Assembly: GCF_009711265.1 (NCBI RefSeq)
Contig: NZ_WMII01000010.1
Coordinates: forward strand, 1 to 64,000
Length of the DNA: 64,000 nucleotides
Reading direction: 5' to 3'
Origin: Paracoccus shanxieyensis
GTDB lineage: Bacteria; Pseudomonadota; Alphaproteobacteria; Rhodobacterales; Rhodobacteraceae
Both the position numbers and the translations under genes were made by a program. The notes beneath the pieces are model-generated. The model made no database searches, was not told the DNA's origin, and saw nothing but the letters and a program-made list of their open reading frames with translations. Shown here piece after piece: positions 10,339-20,907 of the stretch. Numbering within the stretch: the first letter of the stretch is position 1; each line of letters starts with the position of its first letter.

Positions 10339-11223
10339 TTACTTCCCGAGAGCTTTCAGCACGGCTTCGCCCAGACCGGCGGGGCTGTCGGCAACCATGA
10401 TCCCGGCCGATTTCATGGCCTCGATCTTGGATTCCGCATCACCCTTGCCACCCGAGACGATCGCACCGGCGTGACCCATGCGGCGGCCCGGAGGCGCCGT
10501 GCGGCCCGCGATGAAACCGGCGGTCGGCTTCCATTTGCCCTTGCGCTTCTGTTCCGCCAGAAACTCGGCGGCTTCCTCTTCGGCCGAACCACCGATTTCG
10601 CCGATCATGATGATCGATTCGGTTTCCGGGTCGTCCAGGAACATGCGCAGCACGTCCAGATGCTCCAGCCCCTTGATCGGATCGCCGCCGATGCCGACGG
10701 CGCTGGACTGGCCCAGACCCACATCGGTGGTCTGCTTCACGGCCTCATAGGTCAGCGTGCCGGAACGCGACACGACGCCGACCGAGCCGCGCTTGAAGAT
10801 GCTGCCCGGCATGATGCCGATCTTGCATTCGTCCGGCGTCATGATGCCGGGGCAGTTCGGACCGATCAGCAGCGATTTCGAGCCCTGAAGCGCGCGTTTC
10901 ACCCGCATCATGTCCAGAACCGGAATGCCTTCGGTGATCGCGACGATCAGCGGCACTTCGGCGTCGATGGCTTCCAGGATCGAATCCGCCGCGAAGGGCG
11001 GCGGAACATAGATCGCGGTCGCATTGGCGCCGGTCACGGCCACGGCTTCGTGGACCGAGTTGAAAACCGGCAGGTCCAGGTGCGTCGTGCCGCCTTTGCC
11101 GGGCGTCACGCCGCCGACCATCTTGGTGCCGTAAGCGATCGCCTGTTCGGTGTGAAATGTCCCCTGCGAGCCGGTCAGGCCCTGACAGATGACTTTGGTG
11201 TCTTTGTTAACGAGAACGGCCAT
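10339..11223 (-). CDS. sucD: succinyl-CoA synthetase (ADP-forming) alpha subunit
   Basis: A 294-residue subunit that binds CoA and carries the phosphohistidine of succinyl-CoA synthetase, which makes ATP or GTP from succinyl-CoA. The CoA-binding Rossmann part begins with [19 protein letters not shown]. The active-site His lies in [19 protein letters not shown], and [10 protein letters not shown] is conserved. Its ATG is two bases after the stop of an unknown gene that separates it from sucC, and its AAAGGGGG ribosome-binding site lies inside that gene, so translation should be coupled. Confidence 0.97.
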   Translation of the reverse strand: MAVLVNKDTKVICQGLTGSQGTFHTEQAIAYGTKMVGGVTPGKGGTTHLDLPVFNSVHEAVAVTGANATAIYVPPPFAADSILEAIDAEVPLIVAITEGIPVLDMMRVKRALQGSKSLLIGPNCPGIMTPDECKIGIMPGSIFKRGSVGVVSRSGTLTYEAVKQTTDVGLGQSSAVGIGGDPIKGLEHLDVLRMFLDDPETESIIMIGEIGGSAEEEAAEFLAEQKRKGKWKPTAGFIAGRTAPPGRRMGHAGAIVSGGKGDAESKIEAMKSAGIMVADSPAGLGEAVLKALGK

Positions 11224-11225
11224 GA

Positions 11226-11840
11226 TTAAACATGCCCCCTTTGCTTATACTCGGCGATCATCTGATCGCGCTCGATCCGATCCTGAGCGAGATGTTCAAC
11301 TCGCTGCGCTTCGAGTTCCGACGGAACGTGGCTAAGAAAAGCATCAACGACGCTATCGAAACCGATCTGATAGACCTGCTCGCGGTCAGACTTGACCTCG
11401 CAACCGGCAATGATCGTGTCGTCTCCGTTGGGATGTGTTTTGTAGAGCGGGTAGTGAAAGATACAGTGAATGACCCGCTCTAGCAGTGTCTTTAGGCTTA
11501 GGTTTTTCTGTGTTCCGTTCCGGGAAAAGCCGAAGTGCGGCTCCTCTTCGGGAACCTCGACAACAACGATCGAGTGCCCGCCCAGTTTACACTGAGGGAT
11601 CAGTTCAACATAGCGGCGGCAGAAAAGACAGAAGATGATGAAGTCATCCATTGCCGAGACGAAGGTTTGCGCGTTCTCAAGCCCTACAGCTTGGCCCCTG
11701 CGCGAAGCCATTCGCTGCGCGTAATCGCGAGCGAGACTATACGCATGAGACGCCGCTTCCACATCGATCCTATCCCGCTTGGGAGCGGGATAAGCTTCGA
11801 TGGAAACGAGTTTGTCCCCGGAATGCATGGTGACAATCAC
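11226..11840 (-). CDS. unknown protein inserted between sucC and sucD
   Basis: A 204-residue protein that I do not recognise. It has no signal peptide and no clear nucleotide-binding motif. A hydrophobic, cysteine-rich stretch ([17 protein letters not shown]) includes a CxxC pair near the middle, and the C-terminal third is helical and charged ([18 protein letters not shown]). The base composition is visibly less GC-rich than its neighbours, which suggests acquisition from elsewhere. It starts at a GTG four bases after the sucC stop with AAGGG upstream (an ATG at 11828 is an alternative), and sucD begins two bases after it. It is therefore well fitted into the operon. Confidence 0.75.
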   Translation of the reverse strand: MIVTMHSGDKLVSIEAYPAPKRDRIDVEAASHAYSLARDYAQRMASRRGQAVGLENAQTFVSAMDDFIIFCLFCRRYVELIPQCKLGGHSIVVVEVPEEEPHFGFSRNGTQKNLSLKTLLERVIHCIFHYPLYKTHPNGDDTIIAGCEVKSDREQVYQIGFDSVVDAFLSHVPSELEAQRVEHLAQDRIERDQMIAEYKQRGHV

Positions 11841-11844
11841 CCGA

Positions 11845-13038
11845 TCAGCCCTTCACCGCTTTCACGATTTTCTGGGCGCCGTCTTTCAGGTCATCCGCTG
11901 CAATCACGTTCAGGCCGGATTTCTGGATGATCTCTTTGCCCAGCTCGACATTCGTGCCTTCCAGACGGACGACCAGCGGAACCTGCAGGCCGACTTCCTT
12001 CACGGCGGCGATGATGCCTTCCGCGATGATGTCGCAGCGCATGATGCCGCCGAAGATGTTGACCAGAATGCCTTTGACGTTCGGGTCCGAGGTGATGATC
12101 TTGAACGCCTCGGTGACCTTTTCCTTGGTGGCGCCACCACCGACGTCAAGGAAGTTCGCGGGCTCGGCACCATACAGCTTGATGATGTCCATGGTGGACA
12201 TCGCCAGACCCGCGCCGTTGACCATGCAGCCGATTTCGCCGTCCAGAGCGATGTAGTTCAGGTCGAATTTCGACGCTGCCAGCTCTTTGGGGTCTTCTTC
12301 GGTTTCATCGCGCAGCGCCAGAATGTCGGGTTGGCGATACAGCGCGTTGTTGTCGAAGCCCATCTTGGCGTCGAGGCATTTGATATTGCCTTCGGGCGTC
12401 ACGATCAGCGGGTTGATCTCCAGCATCTCCATGTCTTTTTCGATGAACATGCGATACAGGTTTTTCACCAGCGCCACGCATTGCTTGACCTGACCGCCGG
12501 TCAGACCCAGTGCGAAGGCCACCCGGCGGCCGTGGAAATCCGACAGGCCCGACGCCGGATCGACGCTGAAGCTGACGATTTTCTCGGGCGTGTGGGCCGC
12601 GACTTCCTCGATGTCCATGCCGCCTTCGGTCGAGGCGACGAACGACACGCGCGAGGTCTGACGGTCAACCAGCAGCGCCAGATACAGCTCGCGGGCGATG
12701 TCGCTGCCGTCTTCGATATAGATGCGGTTGACCTGCTTGCCCGCTTCACCCGTCTGATGGGTGACCAGCGTGCGGCCCAGCATCTGGCGGGTCAGTTCCT
12801 CGGCTTCCGAGACCGACTTCGCCAGGCGGACGCCGCCTTTTTCACCGGCAGCCGCTTCCTTGAAGTGGCCCTTGCCGCGACCACCTGCGTGGATCTGCGC
12901 CTTGACGACCCAAAGCGGGCCGTCCATTTCGCCTGCGGCGGCCTTGGCTTCGTCGGCCTTCATCACGATGCGACCGTCCGAGACGGGCGCGCCGTATTGG
13001 CGCAGCAGCGCCTTGGCCTGGTATTCGTGGATGTTCAT
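11845..13038 (-). CDS. sucC: succinyl-CoA synthetase (ADP-forming) beta subunit
   Basis: A 397-residue ATP-grasp subunit that binds nucleotide and succinate and pairs with SucD. The N-terminus [19 protein letters not shown] is typical; [11 protein letters not shown] is the nucleotide-binding loop, [12 protein letters not shown] the metal site, and [15 protein letters not shown] lies at the subunit contact. The ATG at 13038 is chosen over one at 13053 because the family starts with MNIHEYQ. A paired GTGATCAC element lies 107-135 bases upstream, between this gene and the mdh terminator, so a promoter for the whole suc block probably starts here. Confidence 0.97.
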   Translation of the reverse strand: MNIHEYQAKALLRQYGAPVSDGRIVMKADEAKAAAGEMDGPLWVVKAQIHAGGRGKGHFKEAAAGEKGGVRLAKSVSEAEELTRQMLGRTLVTHQTGEAGKQVNRIYIEDGSDIARELYLALLVDRQTSRVSFVASTEGGMDIEEVAAHTPEKIVSFSVDPASGLSDFHGRRVAFALGLTGGQVKQCVALVKNLYRMFIEKDMEMLEINPLIVTPEGNIKCLDAKMGFDNNALYRQPDILALRDETEEDPKELAASKFDLNYIALDGEIGCMVNGAGLAMSTMDIIKLYGAEPANFLDVGGGATKEKVTEAFKIITSDPNVKGILVNIFGGIMRCDIIAEGIIAAVKEVGLQVPLVVRLEGTNVELGKEIIQKSGLNVIAADDLKDGAQKIVKAVKG

Positions 13039-13144
13039 AATACTTCCCCGCAATTATCGGTTGCCGGGCTTGTGCCATACCCCGACACGCCTCCAAAGCA
13101 TTATGAGGTGAAGATATCGTGAAACCCGTCAGATTTCCGGGTTC

Positions 13145-13173
13145 GTGATCACAGGATTTCAGGGTGTGATCAC
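13145..13173 (-). promoter_or_regulatory. paired operator upstream of sucC (GTGATCAC x2)
   Basis: Two copies of the 8-bp palindrome GTGATCAC (13145-13152 and 13166-13173) are separated by 13 bases, that is 21 bp centre to centre, or two helical turns. The same pair with the same spacing lies before sdhC. It falls after the mdh terminator and before sucC, where a promoter is needed. The regulator is unknown from sequence. Confidence 0.75.
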
Positions 13174-13240
13174 GAAATTACAGCCGTTAACGCAAGCAGT
13201 TCGCACAGGTCACGATTCTGGATCGCACCGGCCAAAACGC

Positions 13241-13268
13241 AAAAGGCCCGCAGGTTTCCCTGCGGGCC
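13241..13268 (-). terminator. mdh terminator
   Basis: A perfect 10-bp stem, GGCCCGCAGG with CCTGCGGGCC and a 4-base loop, is followed on the minus strand by TTTT. It lies 20 bases after the mdh stop and separates mdh from the sucC promoter region. Confidence 0.85.
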
Positions 13269-13289
13269 CGATGCCGGATTGCGGACCGA

Positions 13290-14363
<1,074 letters not shown>

Positions 14364-14435
14364 TTAGCGTTAGCACCCGCGCATTGCGCAAAAGCCGGGC
14401 ATGGCCTAGCCATGGCCCCGGGGCAGGAGAGACGC

Positions 14436-15176
14436 ATGGGACTGGATCTTTGGGGCTGGGTGCTGGCGGCGATTGCGGCATTCGCGGTTGGTCTGGCCAA
14501 GGGCGGGCTGGCGATGGTGGGGGTGATCTCGGTCCCGCTGATGTCGCTGGTCATGTCGCCGGTGCAGGCGGCGGGGATTTTGCTGCCGGTCTATGTCGTC
14601 TCGGATATCGGCGGGCTGATCGCCTTTCGCCGCAGCTTCGACCGCCGCGTGCTGGCGACGATCCTGCCCGGCGCGATGGCGGGGATCGGGCTGGGCTGGG
14701 CCACGGCGCATCTGGTCGATGATGCGACGGTCGGGCTGATCGTCGGGCTGATCGGGCTGGCCTTCGCGCTGAACGCGATCTTTCGGCCGGGGCGGGGGCG
14801 TCCGCCGCGCCAGCCCTCGGCCAGGGCGGGCAATCTGTGGGGGCTGCTGTCGGGCTATACCAGCTTTGTCAGCCATTCCGGCGCGCCGCCCTATCAGATC
14901 TATGCCCAGCCCTTGCGGCTGGACCCGATGAGCTTTGCCGGAACCACCACGATCTTCTTTGCCATCTGCAACGCGGTGAAGCTGGTGCCCTATGCCTTGC
15001 TGGGCCAGCTGTCGCCGCACAATCTTGGCGTGGCCGCCGTGCTGATGCTGCCCGCGCTGCTGGGGGTCATCTGCGGGCTGTGGCTGCTGCGGCGGATGTC
15101 GGCGCAGGTGTTTTACCGCTTCATCACATGGGCGCTGCTGATCGTGTCGCTGCGGTTGATCTGGGTCGCCCTGTAA
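14436..15176 (+). CDS. TSUP-family membrane exporter (TauE/SafE type)
   Basis: A 246-residue protein with about eight hydrophobic segments and the two-half repeat of the TSUP family; these proteins export small anions such as sulfite, sulfoacetate or related organic acids. GLAKGGLAMVGVISVPLM near the start and SGYTSFVSHSGAPPYQIY in the second half are the conserved repeats. The ATG at 14436 follows CAGGAGAG. The substrate cannot be told. It is divergent from mdh, and the malyl-CoA lyase-family gene follows on the same strand. Confidence 0.85.
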   Translation: MGLDLWGWVLAAIAAFAVGLAKGGLAMVGVISVPLMSLVMSPVQAAGILLPVYVVSDIGGLIAFRRSFDRRVLATILPGAMAGIGLGWATAHLVDDATVGLIVGLIGLAFALNAIFRPGRGRPPRQPSARAGNLWGLLSGYTSFVSHSGAPPYQIYAQPLRLDPMSFAGTTTIFFAICNAVKLVPYALLGQLSPHNLGVAAVLMLPALLGVICGLWLLRRMSAQVFYRFITWALLIVSLRLIWVAL

Positions 15177-15258
15177 CGCCGCAGCGCAGCGAAAGAGGGC
15201 TTGCGATTCGCATTGTTTCCGGGCAGCTTCGCGCAAGATTATTACCCAAAGGTGCGCC

Positions 15259-16098
15259 ATGATCCGTCCCTATCGTTCGGTCCTTTACATCCCCGCGGCC
15301 AATACGCGCGCGATGGAAAAGGCGCGGGATCTGCCAGCCGATGCCATCATCTTCGATCTGGAGGACGCGGTGGCGCCGTCGGAAAAGGTGCCTGCGCGCG
15401 ATCTGCTGACGGCGGCGCTGCTGGCCGATTACGGCAACCGGGCGCGCATCGTGCGGATGAACGGTCTGGACACGGAATGGGGCGAAGGCGATGCCCGCGC
15501 CTTTGCGCGCAGTGCCGATGCGGTTCTGATCCCCAAGGTCAGCCGCGCCGCCGATCTGGACCGGGTGGCCGATCTGGTCCCCGACGCCCCGCTTTGGGCG
15601 ATGATGGAAACCGCCGAGGGCATGCTCAACGCCCATGAAATCGCCCTGCATCCGCGGTTGCAGGCCATGGTCATGGGCACGAACGATCTGGCCAAGGAAC
15701 TGGGCGCGCGCTTCCGGCCCGACCGTCTGCCGCTGATGGCCGGTCTGGGCATGTGCGTTCTGGCCGCCAAGGTGCATGGGCTTGTCATCATCGACGGCGT
15801 GTTCAACGCCTTCAAGGATGAGGACGGGCTGCGCGCCGAATGTGAACAGGGCCGCGATATGGGCTTTGACGGCAAGACGCTGATCCATCCCGCCCAGCTT
15901 GCCGTGGCGAATGCCGTCTTTGCCCCGACCGAGGCCGAAACCGAACTGGCGCGCCGTCAGATCGACGCCTTCGCCGAGGCCAAGGCACAGGGCAAGGGCG
16001 TGGCGGTCGTCGATGGCCGCATCGTCGAAAACCTGCATGTCGAAACCGCCCGCGCCACCATCGCCAAGGCCGAGGCGATTGCAAGGATGGCCGGCTAG
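15259..16098 (+). CDS. mcl2: HpcH/HpaI-aldolase family CoA ester lyase, probable (3S)-malyl-CoA thioesterase / malyl-CoA lyase
   Basis: A 279-residue member of the CitE/malyl-CoA lyase family. YIPAANTRAMEKA is the CoA-binding start, IIFDLEDAVAPSEK carries the metal ligand Asp/Glu region, and GFDGKTLIHPAQL is the C-terminal signature. In Rhodobacter sphaeroides a paralog of malyl-CoA lyase (Mcl2) that hydrolyses (3S)-malyl-CoA lies close to mesaconyl-CoA hydratase and sdh, the same neighbourhood as here. That placement is why I favour the thioesterase over a citrate lyase beta subunit; the sequence alone does not settle it. Confidence 0.75.
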   Translation: MIRPYRSVLYIPAANTRAMEKARDLPADAIIFDLEDAVAPSEKVPARDLLTAALLADYGNRARIVRMNGLDTEWGEGDARAFARSADAVLIPKVSRAADLDRVADLVPDAPLWAMMETAEGMLNAHEIALHPRLQAMVMGTNDLAKELGARFRPDRLPLMAGLGMCVLAAKVHGLVIIDGVFNAFKDEDGLRAECEQGRDMGFDGKTLIHPAQLAVANAVFAPTEAETELARRQIDAFAEAKAQGKGVAVVDGRIVENLHVETARATIAKAEAIARMAG

Positions 16099-16140
16099 GT
16101 GCAGGCTGCGCCCGAACGCATCCAGCAAGGGAATGGCCAG

Positions 16141-16689
16141 ATGTTACCTTTGATCCTTGGCATGGCGCTGTGGTGGGGCGCGCATTTCTTCAAGCGGCTG
16201 GCACCGCAGGCGCGGGCCGATCTGGGCAAGGGCGGCCGGGGGCTGATCGCTGCCGTGCTGGTCGTGGCGGTGCTGCTGATGATCTGGGGCTATCGCATCA
16301 GCGACGGGCCGTATTGGTGGGGGGCCTCGGCGCCGCTCAAGGGGATCAACAATCTGCTGGTGCTGGCGGCGTTCTATCTGTTCGCCGCCGATGGCATGAA
16401 GACGCGCATCACCCGCCATGTGCGGCATCCGCAACTGACCGCGGTTTCGCTGTGGGCCTTTGCGCATCTGATCGTGAATGGCGATCTGCCCAGCCTGATC
16501 CTGTTCGGCGGGCTGCTGGTCTGGGCGCTGGTGGAAATGGCGGTGCTTGGCCGCGCCGCGCCCTGGGTTCCGCCCGCCGGGCCGTTTCCGATACGCAAGG
16601 AAATCATGGCACTTGCCGGTGCCGTCATCGTCATGCTGGTGGTCGGCCTGATCCACACATGGCTTGGCTACAACCCGTTCGGAGGCTGA
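16141..16689 (+). CDS. NnrU-family integral membrane protein
   Basis: A 182-residue protein with five or six hydrophobic segments. LILGMALWWGAHFFKRLAP at the start and RHVRHPQLTAVSLWAFAHLIVNGD in the middle are the NnrU pattern, related to isoprenylcysteine methyltransferase-like membrane enzymes. NnrU was first named in denitrification gene clusters, but members like this one lie away from them and have no proven role. The ATG at 16141 starts at the first membrane helix; a GTG at 16099 is possible but unlikely. It ends one base before the next gene. Confidence 0.8.
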   Translation: MLPLILGMALWWGAHFFKRLAPQARADLGKGGRGLIAAVLVVAVLLMIWGYRISDGPYWWGASAPLKGINNLLVLAAFYLFAADGMKTRITRHVRHPQLTAVSLWAFAHLIVNGDLPSLILFGGLLVWALVEMAVLGRAAPWVPPAGPFPIRKEIMALAGAVIVMLVVGLIHTWLGYNPFGG

Positions 16690-16690
16690 C

Positions 16691-16897
16691 ATGCCCAGGA
16701 TCTATCGCCTGCTGACCGAGGACGACACGTCCGAATTCTGCCACAAGGTCAGCCTTGCGCTGTCCAAGGGCTGGGAACTGCACGGCGCGCCCTCGATCGC
16801 CTTCGACGCGGCGCGCGGCGTGATGCGCTGTGCGCAGGCCGTCACCAAAGAGATCGAGACCGATTATCACCCCGACATGAAGCTGGGCCAGCAATGA
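16691..16897 (+). CDS. DUF1737-type small protein
   Basis: A 68-residue soluble protein with the DUF1737 pattern: an N-terminal strand (RIYRLLTEDD), a helix (FCHKVSLALSKGWELHG) and a closing part rich in charged residues. These small proteins have no known function. The ATG follows the nnrU stop by one base and its own TGA overlaps the ATG of the mesaconyl-CoA hydratase gene, so it belongs to that operon. Confidence 0.75.
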   Translation: MPRIYRLLTEDDTSEFCHKVSLALSKGWELHGAPSIAFDAARGVMRCAQAVTKEIETDYHPDMKLGQQ

Positions 16898-17928
16898 GCA
16901 AGACAAATCCCGGCCGCTTCTTCGAGGATTACCGCATCGGCGACGTGATCCGCCACGCCACCCCGCGCACCATCGCCGAGGGCGAACGCGCGCTGTATCA
17001 CGCGCTGTATCCGGCGCGTCATGCGCTGCATTCCTCGGATGAATTCGCGGTGGATTGCGGGCTGGACGGCAGCCCGATGGACGATCTGATCGTGTTTCAC
17101 ACGGTCTTTGGCCGCACCGTGCCCGATATCAGCCTGAACGCCGTGGCCAATCTGGGTTATGCCGAGGGGCGCTGGCTGGCTCCGGTCTGGCCCGGCGACA
17201 CGCTGCGCGCCGAATCCGAGGTGATCGGTCTCAAGGAGAACTCGAACGGCAAATCGGGCGTGGTCTGGGTGCGCACGCGCGGCATCAACCAGATGGATCT
17301 GCCGGTGCTGGAATATGTGCGCTGGGTCATGGTGCGCAAAGCCGATCCCGATGCGCCCGCGCCCGACCCGGTGGTTCCGGATCTGGCCCGCACCGTGGAT
17401 CCGCACCAGCTGATCGTCCCCGAGGGGCTGGATTTCAGCAATTACGATGATCAACTGGCCGGAGAACCCTATCGCTGCGGCGACTATGCCGTGGGCGAGG
17501 TGATCGACCATGTGGATGCCGTCACCATCGAAGAGGCCGAGCATATGCTGGCCACCCGCCTGTGGCAGAACACCGCCAAGGTGCATTTCGATGCCACCTT
17601 CCGCGAAGACGGCCGCCGTCTGATCTATGGCGGGCATGTCATCAGCATGGCCCGCGCGCTGTCCTTCAACGGTCTGGCCAATGCGCAGATCATGGTGGCG
17701 CTGAACGGCGGGGCGCATGCGAATCCCTGCTTTGCCGGCGATACGATCCGGGCATGGTCCGAGGTGCTGGAAAAGGCCGAAACCGAGGTGCCGGGCATCG
17801 CGGCGATCCGGCTGCGGCTGGTGGCGCATAAGGGCGCTGCCGGGGACCGGGCGCTGCTGGGCACGGATGGCAAATACGCGCCGCATGTGCTGCTGGATCT
17901 GGATTACTGGGCCCTGATCCCGGCATGA
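16894..17928 (+). CDS. mch: mesaconyl-CoA hydratase
   Basis: A 344-residue protein of two MaoC (hot-dog) hydratase domains. The first includes GDVIRHATPRTIAEGERALYHAL and the second GGHVISMARALSFNGLANAQ; HANPCFAGDTIRAWSEVL is also typical. The length and domain order match mesaconyl-CoA hydratase, which turns mesaconyl-CoA into beta-methylmalyl-CoA in the ethylmalonyl-CoA pathway for acetyl-CoA assimilation. Its location between a malyl-CoA lyase homolog and sdh, as in R. sphaeroides, supports this. Confidence 0.85.
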   Translation: MSKTNPGRFFEDYRIGDVIRHATPRTIAEGERALYHALYPARHALHSSDEFAVDCGLDGSPMDDLIVFHTVFGRTVPDISLNAVANLGYAEGRWLAPVWPGDTLRAESEVIGLKENSNGKSGVVWVRTRGINQMDLPVLEYVRWVMVRKADPDAPAPDPVVPDLARTVDPHQLIVPEGLDFSNYDDQLAGEPYRCGDYAVGEVIDHVDAVTIEEAEHMLATRLWQNTAKVHFDATFREDGRRLIYGGHVISMARALSFNGLANAQIMVALNGGAHANPCFAGDTIRAWSEVLEKAETEVPGIAAIRLRLVAHKGAAGDRALLGTDGKYAPHVLLDLDYWALIPA

Positions 17929-18032
17929 GCGGTCCGCACGCAGCCCCGGCGAATTGTCCAGCGGCCCCGCAAGACGCGGCATCGCATGGGCGGGGCAGGG
18001 GCATCCGGCCCTGCCTGTGGTCGCCGGGCAGG

Positions 18033-18057
18033 GTCCGCGTCAAGCGGGCGGCTTTTT
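18033..18057 (+). terminator. probable terminator of the mch operon
   Basis: GTCCGC and GCGGGC pair over six bases with a 5-base loop and are followed by GGCTTTTTC. It is short but has the best T-run in the gap. Confidence 0.55.
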
Positions 18058-18116
18058 CTTCCTATCGTGACGAAATCGCTCAGGTTTTATGGGAGGCTGA
18101 CTGATACCGCAACCAT

Positions 18117-18145
18117 GTGATCACAGGTATCGCTGCCGTGATCAC
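18117..18145 (+). promoter_or_regulatory. paired operator upstream of sdhC (GTGATCAC x2)
   Basis: GTGATCAC occurs at 18117-18124 and 18138-18145, again 21 bp centre to centre, 153 bases before the sdhC start. The three bases after the first copy (AGG) are also shared with the element before sucC. Confidence 0.75.
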
Positions 18146-18297
18146 AAAAGCTGAAAAACTTGCCGTATCCCCCTTTCGTCTTGTCTCGACCCGTGACAGA
18201 GGAGGGAAAACGACTAGAAGCAACCCAAATTTCTCGGCCAGCCCTTGCCGCCAGCCGCCTTGTGCTGTGAGGGCCTCTGAACGCAGGAGAGCGCACC

Positions 18298-18693
18298 ATG
18301 GCTGACGTAAACCGGGGCAACCGGCCGCTGTCACCGCATCTGCAGGTTTACCGCCTGCCACTCGCCGCCATCACGTCGATCATGACCCGCATCACGGGCC
18401 ATGCCTTGGTGGCCGGTATCGTGCTGATCGTCTGGTGGCTTGTCGCCGCCGTCGCCTCGCCCGGCGCGTTCGCCTGTGCCGATTGGGTCATGCGGTCGTG
18501 GATCGGCTTCATCGTGCTGACCGGCTCGATGTGGGCGCTGTGGTATCACCTGCTGTCCGGCCTGCGCCACATCTTCCTGTATGACGCGGGCCACGGGCTT
18601 GAGATCGGGCAGGCGGAACGCTCCAGCCAGATCCTGATCGCGGGCTCTGTCGCGCTGGCCGTGCTGACGCTTATCATCTTCTTCGCGTTCTGA
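18298..18693 (+). CDS. sdhC: succinate dehydrogenase cytochrome b556 subunit
   Basis: A 131-residue membrane subunit with three hydrophobic helices that binds heme b and ubiquinone in complex II. The N-terminus NRGNRPLSPHLQVYRLP and the segment ITSIMTRITGHAL are the SdhC signature; the heme-ligand region is WYHLLSGLRHIFLYDAGHG. The ATG at 18298 follows AGGAGAG. It opens the sdh operon and is preceded by the paired GTGATCAC operator. Confidence 0.95.
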   Translation: MADVNRGNRPLSPHLQVYRLPLAAITSIMTRITGHALVAGIVLIVWWLVAAVASPGAFACADWVMRSWIGFIVLTGSMWALWYHLLSGLRHIFLYDAGHGLEIGQAERSSQILIAGSVALAVLTLIIFFAF

Positions 18694-18705
18694 GGGGCAA
18701 GGATC

Positions 18706-19095
18706 ATGCGTTACATCACACCCCGCAAAGCCGCCGAAGGTCTGGGTTCGGCCCATGAAGGCACGCAGCACCATTGGGCCATGACCGTCACCGGCATCGC
18801 GCTGGCGATCCTGACGCCGCTTTTCCTGATCGTGATCGCCCGCGCCATCGGTCTGCCGCGCGAACTGGTGCTGGCCTATTTCGCCCGTCCGTTTCAGGCG
18901 CTGATCACCGGCTTTTTCGTCATCGTTGGCATGCTGCACTTCATCAAGGGCACGCGCATCATGATCGACGACTATTTTCAGGGTGGCGTGCGCAAGGGCG
19001 CCATCATCGCTTCCGTCATCTTTGGCTGGGCGGTCATCGCCTGTGCCGTTTACGCGCTGGTCCGCATGGGCCTTGGCGCGATCGTCGTGCTTTGA
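18706..19095 (+). CDS. sdhD: succinate dehydrogenase membrane anchor subunit
   Basis: A 129-residue anchor with three hydrophobic helices. The start (MRYITPRKAAEGLGSAHEG) is typical of alphaproteobacterial SdhD, and MLHFIKGTRIMIDDYF carries the conserved His and the loop that touches SdhB and quinone. It follows sdhC by 12 bases and precedes sdhA by 9. Confidence 0.94.
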   Translation: MRYITPRKAAEGLGSAHEGTQHHWAMTVTGIALAILTPLFLIVIARAIGLPRELVLAYFARPFQALITGFFVIVGMLHFIKGTRIMIDDYFQGGVRKGAIIASVIFGWAVIACAVYALVRMGLGAIVVL

Positions 19096-19104
19096 GGTTC
19101 CGCA

Positions 19105-20907
19105 ATGGCTGATTACAAATACGAAACGCATGATTATGACGTCGTGGTTGTGGGTGCCGGTGGTGCGGGCCTGCGCGCGACGCTGGGCATGGCCGAACAG
19201 GGCCTGCGCACCGCCTGCGTGACCAAGGTGTTCCCGACGCGCTCGCACACGGTTGCGGCGCAGGGCGGCATCGCGGCCTCGCTGGCGAATATGGGCCCCG
19301 ACAACTGGCAGTGGCACCTTTACGATACCGTCAAGGGCTCGGACTGGCTGGGCGACACCGACGCCATGGAATATCTGGCGCGCGAGGCCCCCAAGGCGGT
19401 CTATGAGCTGGAACATTACGGCGTGCCGTTCTCGCGCACCGAGCAGGGCAAGATCTATCAGCGCCCCTTCGGCGGCCATACGACCGAATTCGGCGAAGGC
19501 CCCCCGGTGCAGCGCACCTGCGCCGCCGCCGACCGCACCGGCCACGCCATTCTGCACACGCTGTATGGTCAGTCGCTGAAGGAAAAGGCCGAATTCTTCA
19601 TCGAATATTTCGCGCTGGATCTGGTCATCACCGATGGCAAATGCACCGGCGTCGTCTGCTGGAAACTGGATGATGGCACGATCCACGTCTTCAACGCCAA
19701 GATGGTGGTGCTGGCGACCGGCGGTTACGGCCGCGCCTATTTCAGCGCGACCAGCGCCCATACCTGCACCGGCGATGGCGGCGGCATGGTGGCGCGTGCG
19801 GGCCTGCCGCTGCAGGACATGGAATTCGTGCAGTTCCACCCGACCGGCATCTATGGCTCGGGCTGCCTGATCACCGAGGGCGCGCGCGGCGAAGGCGGCT
19901 ATCTGACCAACTCGGAAGGTGAGCGGTTCATGGAACGCTATGCCCCGACCTACAAGGATCTGGCCTCGCGCGATGTGGTGTCGCGCTGCATGACCATCGA
20001 GATCCGCGAAGGCCGTGGCGTGGGCGACCACAAGGACCACATCTTCCTGAACCTGATGCACCTGCCGCCGGAAAGCCTGGCCGAGCGTCTGCCGGGGATT
20101 TCGGAATCGGCCAAGATCTTTGCCGGTGTGGACGTGACGCGCGAGCCGATCCCGGTTTTGCCGACCGTGCATTACAATATGGGCGGCATCCCCACGAACT
20201 ATTGGGGCGAGGTGCTGAACCCCACCGAAGACCAGCCCGACGCCGTGTTCCCCGGTCTGATGGCCGTGGGCGAGGCCGGCTGCGCCTCGGTGCATGGGGC
20301 GAACCGGCTTGGCTCGAACTCGCTGATCGACCTTGTGGTGTTCGGCCGCGCCGCCGCGATCCGCGCGGGCGAGGTCATCGACCGCGCCGCGCCGATTCCG
20401 CCGACCAATGTCGCAGGCGTGCAAAGCGCGCTGGACCGCTTCGACCGCATCCGCAATGCCGATGGCGGCACCTCGACCGCCGAGCTGCGCCTTGAGATGC
20501 AAAAGACCATGCAGGCCGATGCCGCCGTCTTCCGCACCGACAAGACGCTGGCCGAGGGCATGGAAAAGATGAAGGTCATCGCCGCCAAGATGAATGACCT
20601 GAAAGTCACCGACCGCAGCCTGATCTGGAACAGCGACCTGATGGAATCGCTGGAACTGACCAACCTGATGCCGAACGCGCTGGCCACCATCGTCGCCGCC
20701 GAGGCGCGCAAGGAAAGCCGCGGCGCGCATGCCCATGAAGACTGGCCCGAGCGGGATGACGCCAATTGGCGCAAGCACTCGCTTGCGTGGATCGAAGGCA
20801 ACGATGTTAAACTGGCCTATCGGCCCGTTCACCTCGATCCTTTGACCAAGCACGAGGACGGCGGGATTGATTTGAAGAAAATCGCTCCTAAAGCAAGGGT
20901 TTACTAA
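19105..20907 (+). CDS. sdhA: succinate dehydrogenase flavoprotein subunit
   Basis: A 600-residue flavoprotein that oxidises succinate to fumarate with covalently bound [23 protein letters not shown] is the FAD site and [14 protein letters not shown] contains the His that bonds [24 protein letters not shown] and the capping-domain and C-terminal parts are complete, and the length is usual for the family. Its TAA shares its last base with the next gene's ATG (TAATG), so the small lipoprotein gene after it is translated with it. Confidence 0.97.
   Translation: MADYKYETHDYDVVVVGAGGAGLRATLGMAEQGLRTACVTKVFPTRSHTVAAQGGIAASLANMGPDNWQWHLYDTVKGSDWLGDTDAMEYLAREAPKAVYELEHYGVPFSRTEQGKIYQRPFGGHTTEFGEGPPVQRTCAAADRTGHAILHTLYGQSLKEKAEFFIEYFALDLVITDGKCTGVVCWKLDDGTIHVFNAKMVVLATGGYGRAYFSATSAHTCTGDGGGMVARAGLPLQDMEFVQFHPTGIYGSGCLITEGARGEGGYLTNSEGERFMERYAPTYKDLASRDVVSRCMTIEIREGRGVGDHKDHIFLNLMHLPPESLAERLPGISESAKIFAGVDVTREPIPVLPTVHYNMGGIPTNYWGEVLNPTEDQPDAVFPGLMAVGEAGCASVHGANRLGSNSLIDLVVFGRAAAIRAGEVIDRAAPIPPTNVAGVQSALDRFDRIRNADGGTSTAELRLEMQKTMQADAAVFRTDKTLAEGMEKMKVIAAKMNDLKVTDRSLIWNSDLMESLELTNLMPNALATIVAAEARKESRGAHAHEDWPERDDANWRKHSLAWIEGNDVKLAYRPVHLDPLTKHEDGGIDLKKIAPKARVY

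Larger units (their letters stand above)
17929..18297 (+). other. intergenic region before sdhC
   Basis: This 369-bp gap has no convincing gene. It holds a GGCAGGG/CCCTGCC hairpin (17994-18015), the probable mch terminator (18033-18057), the paired GTGATCAC operator (18117-18145) and about 150 bases of sdhC leader. Confidence 0.6.
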
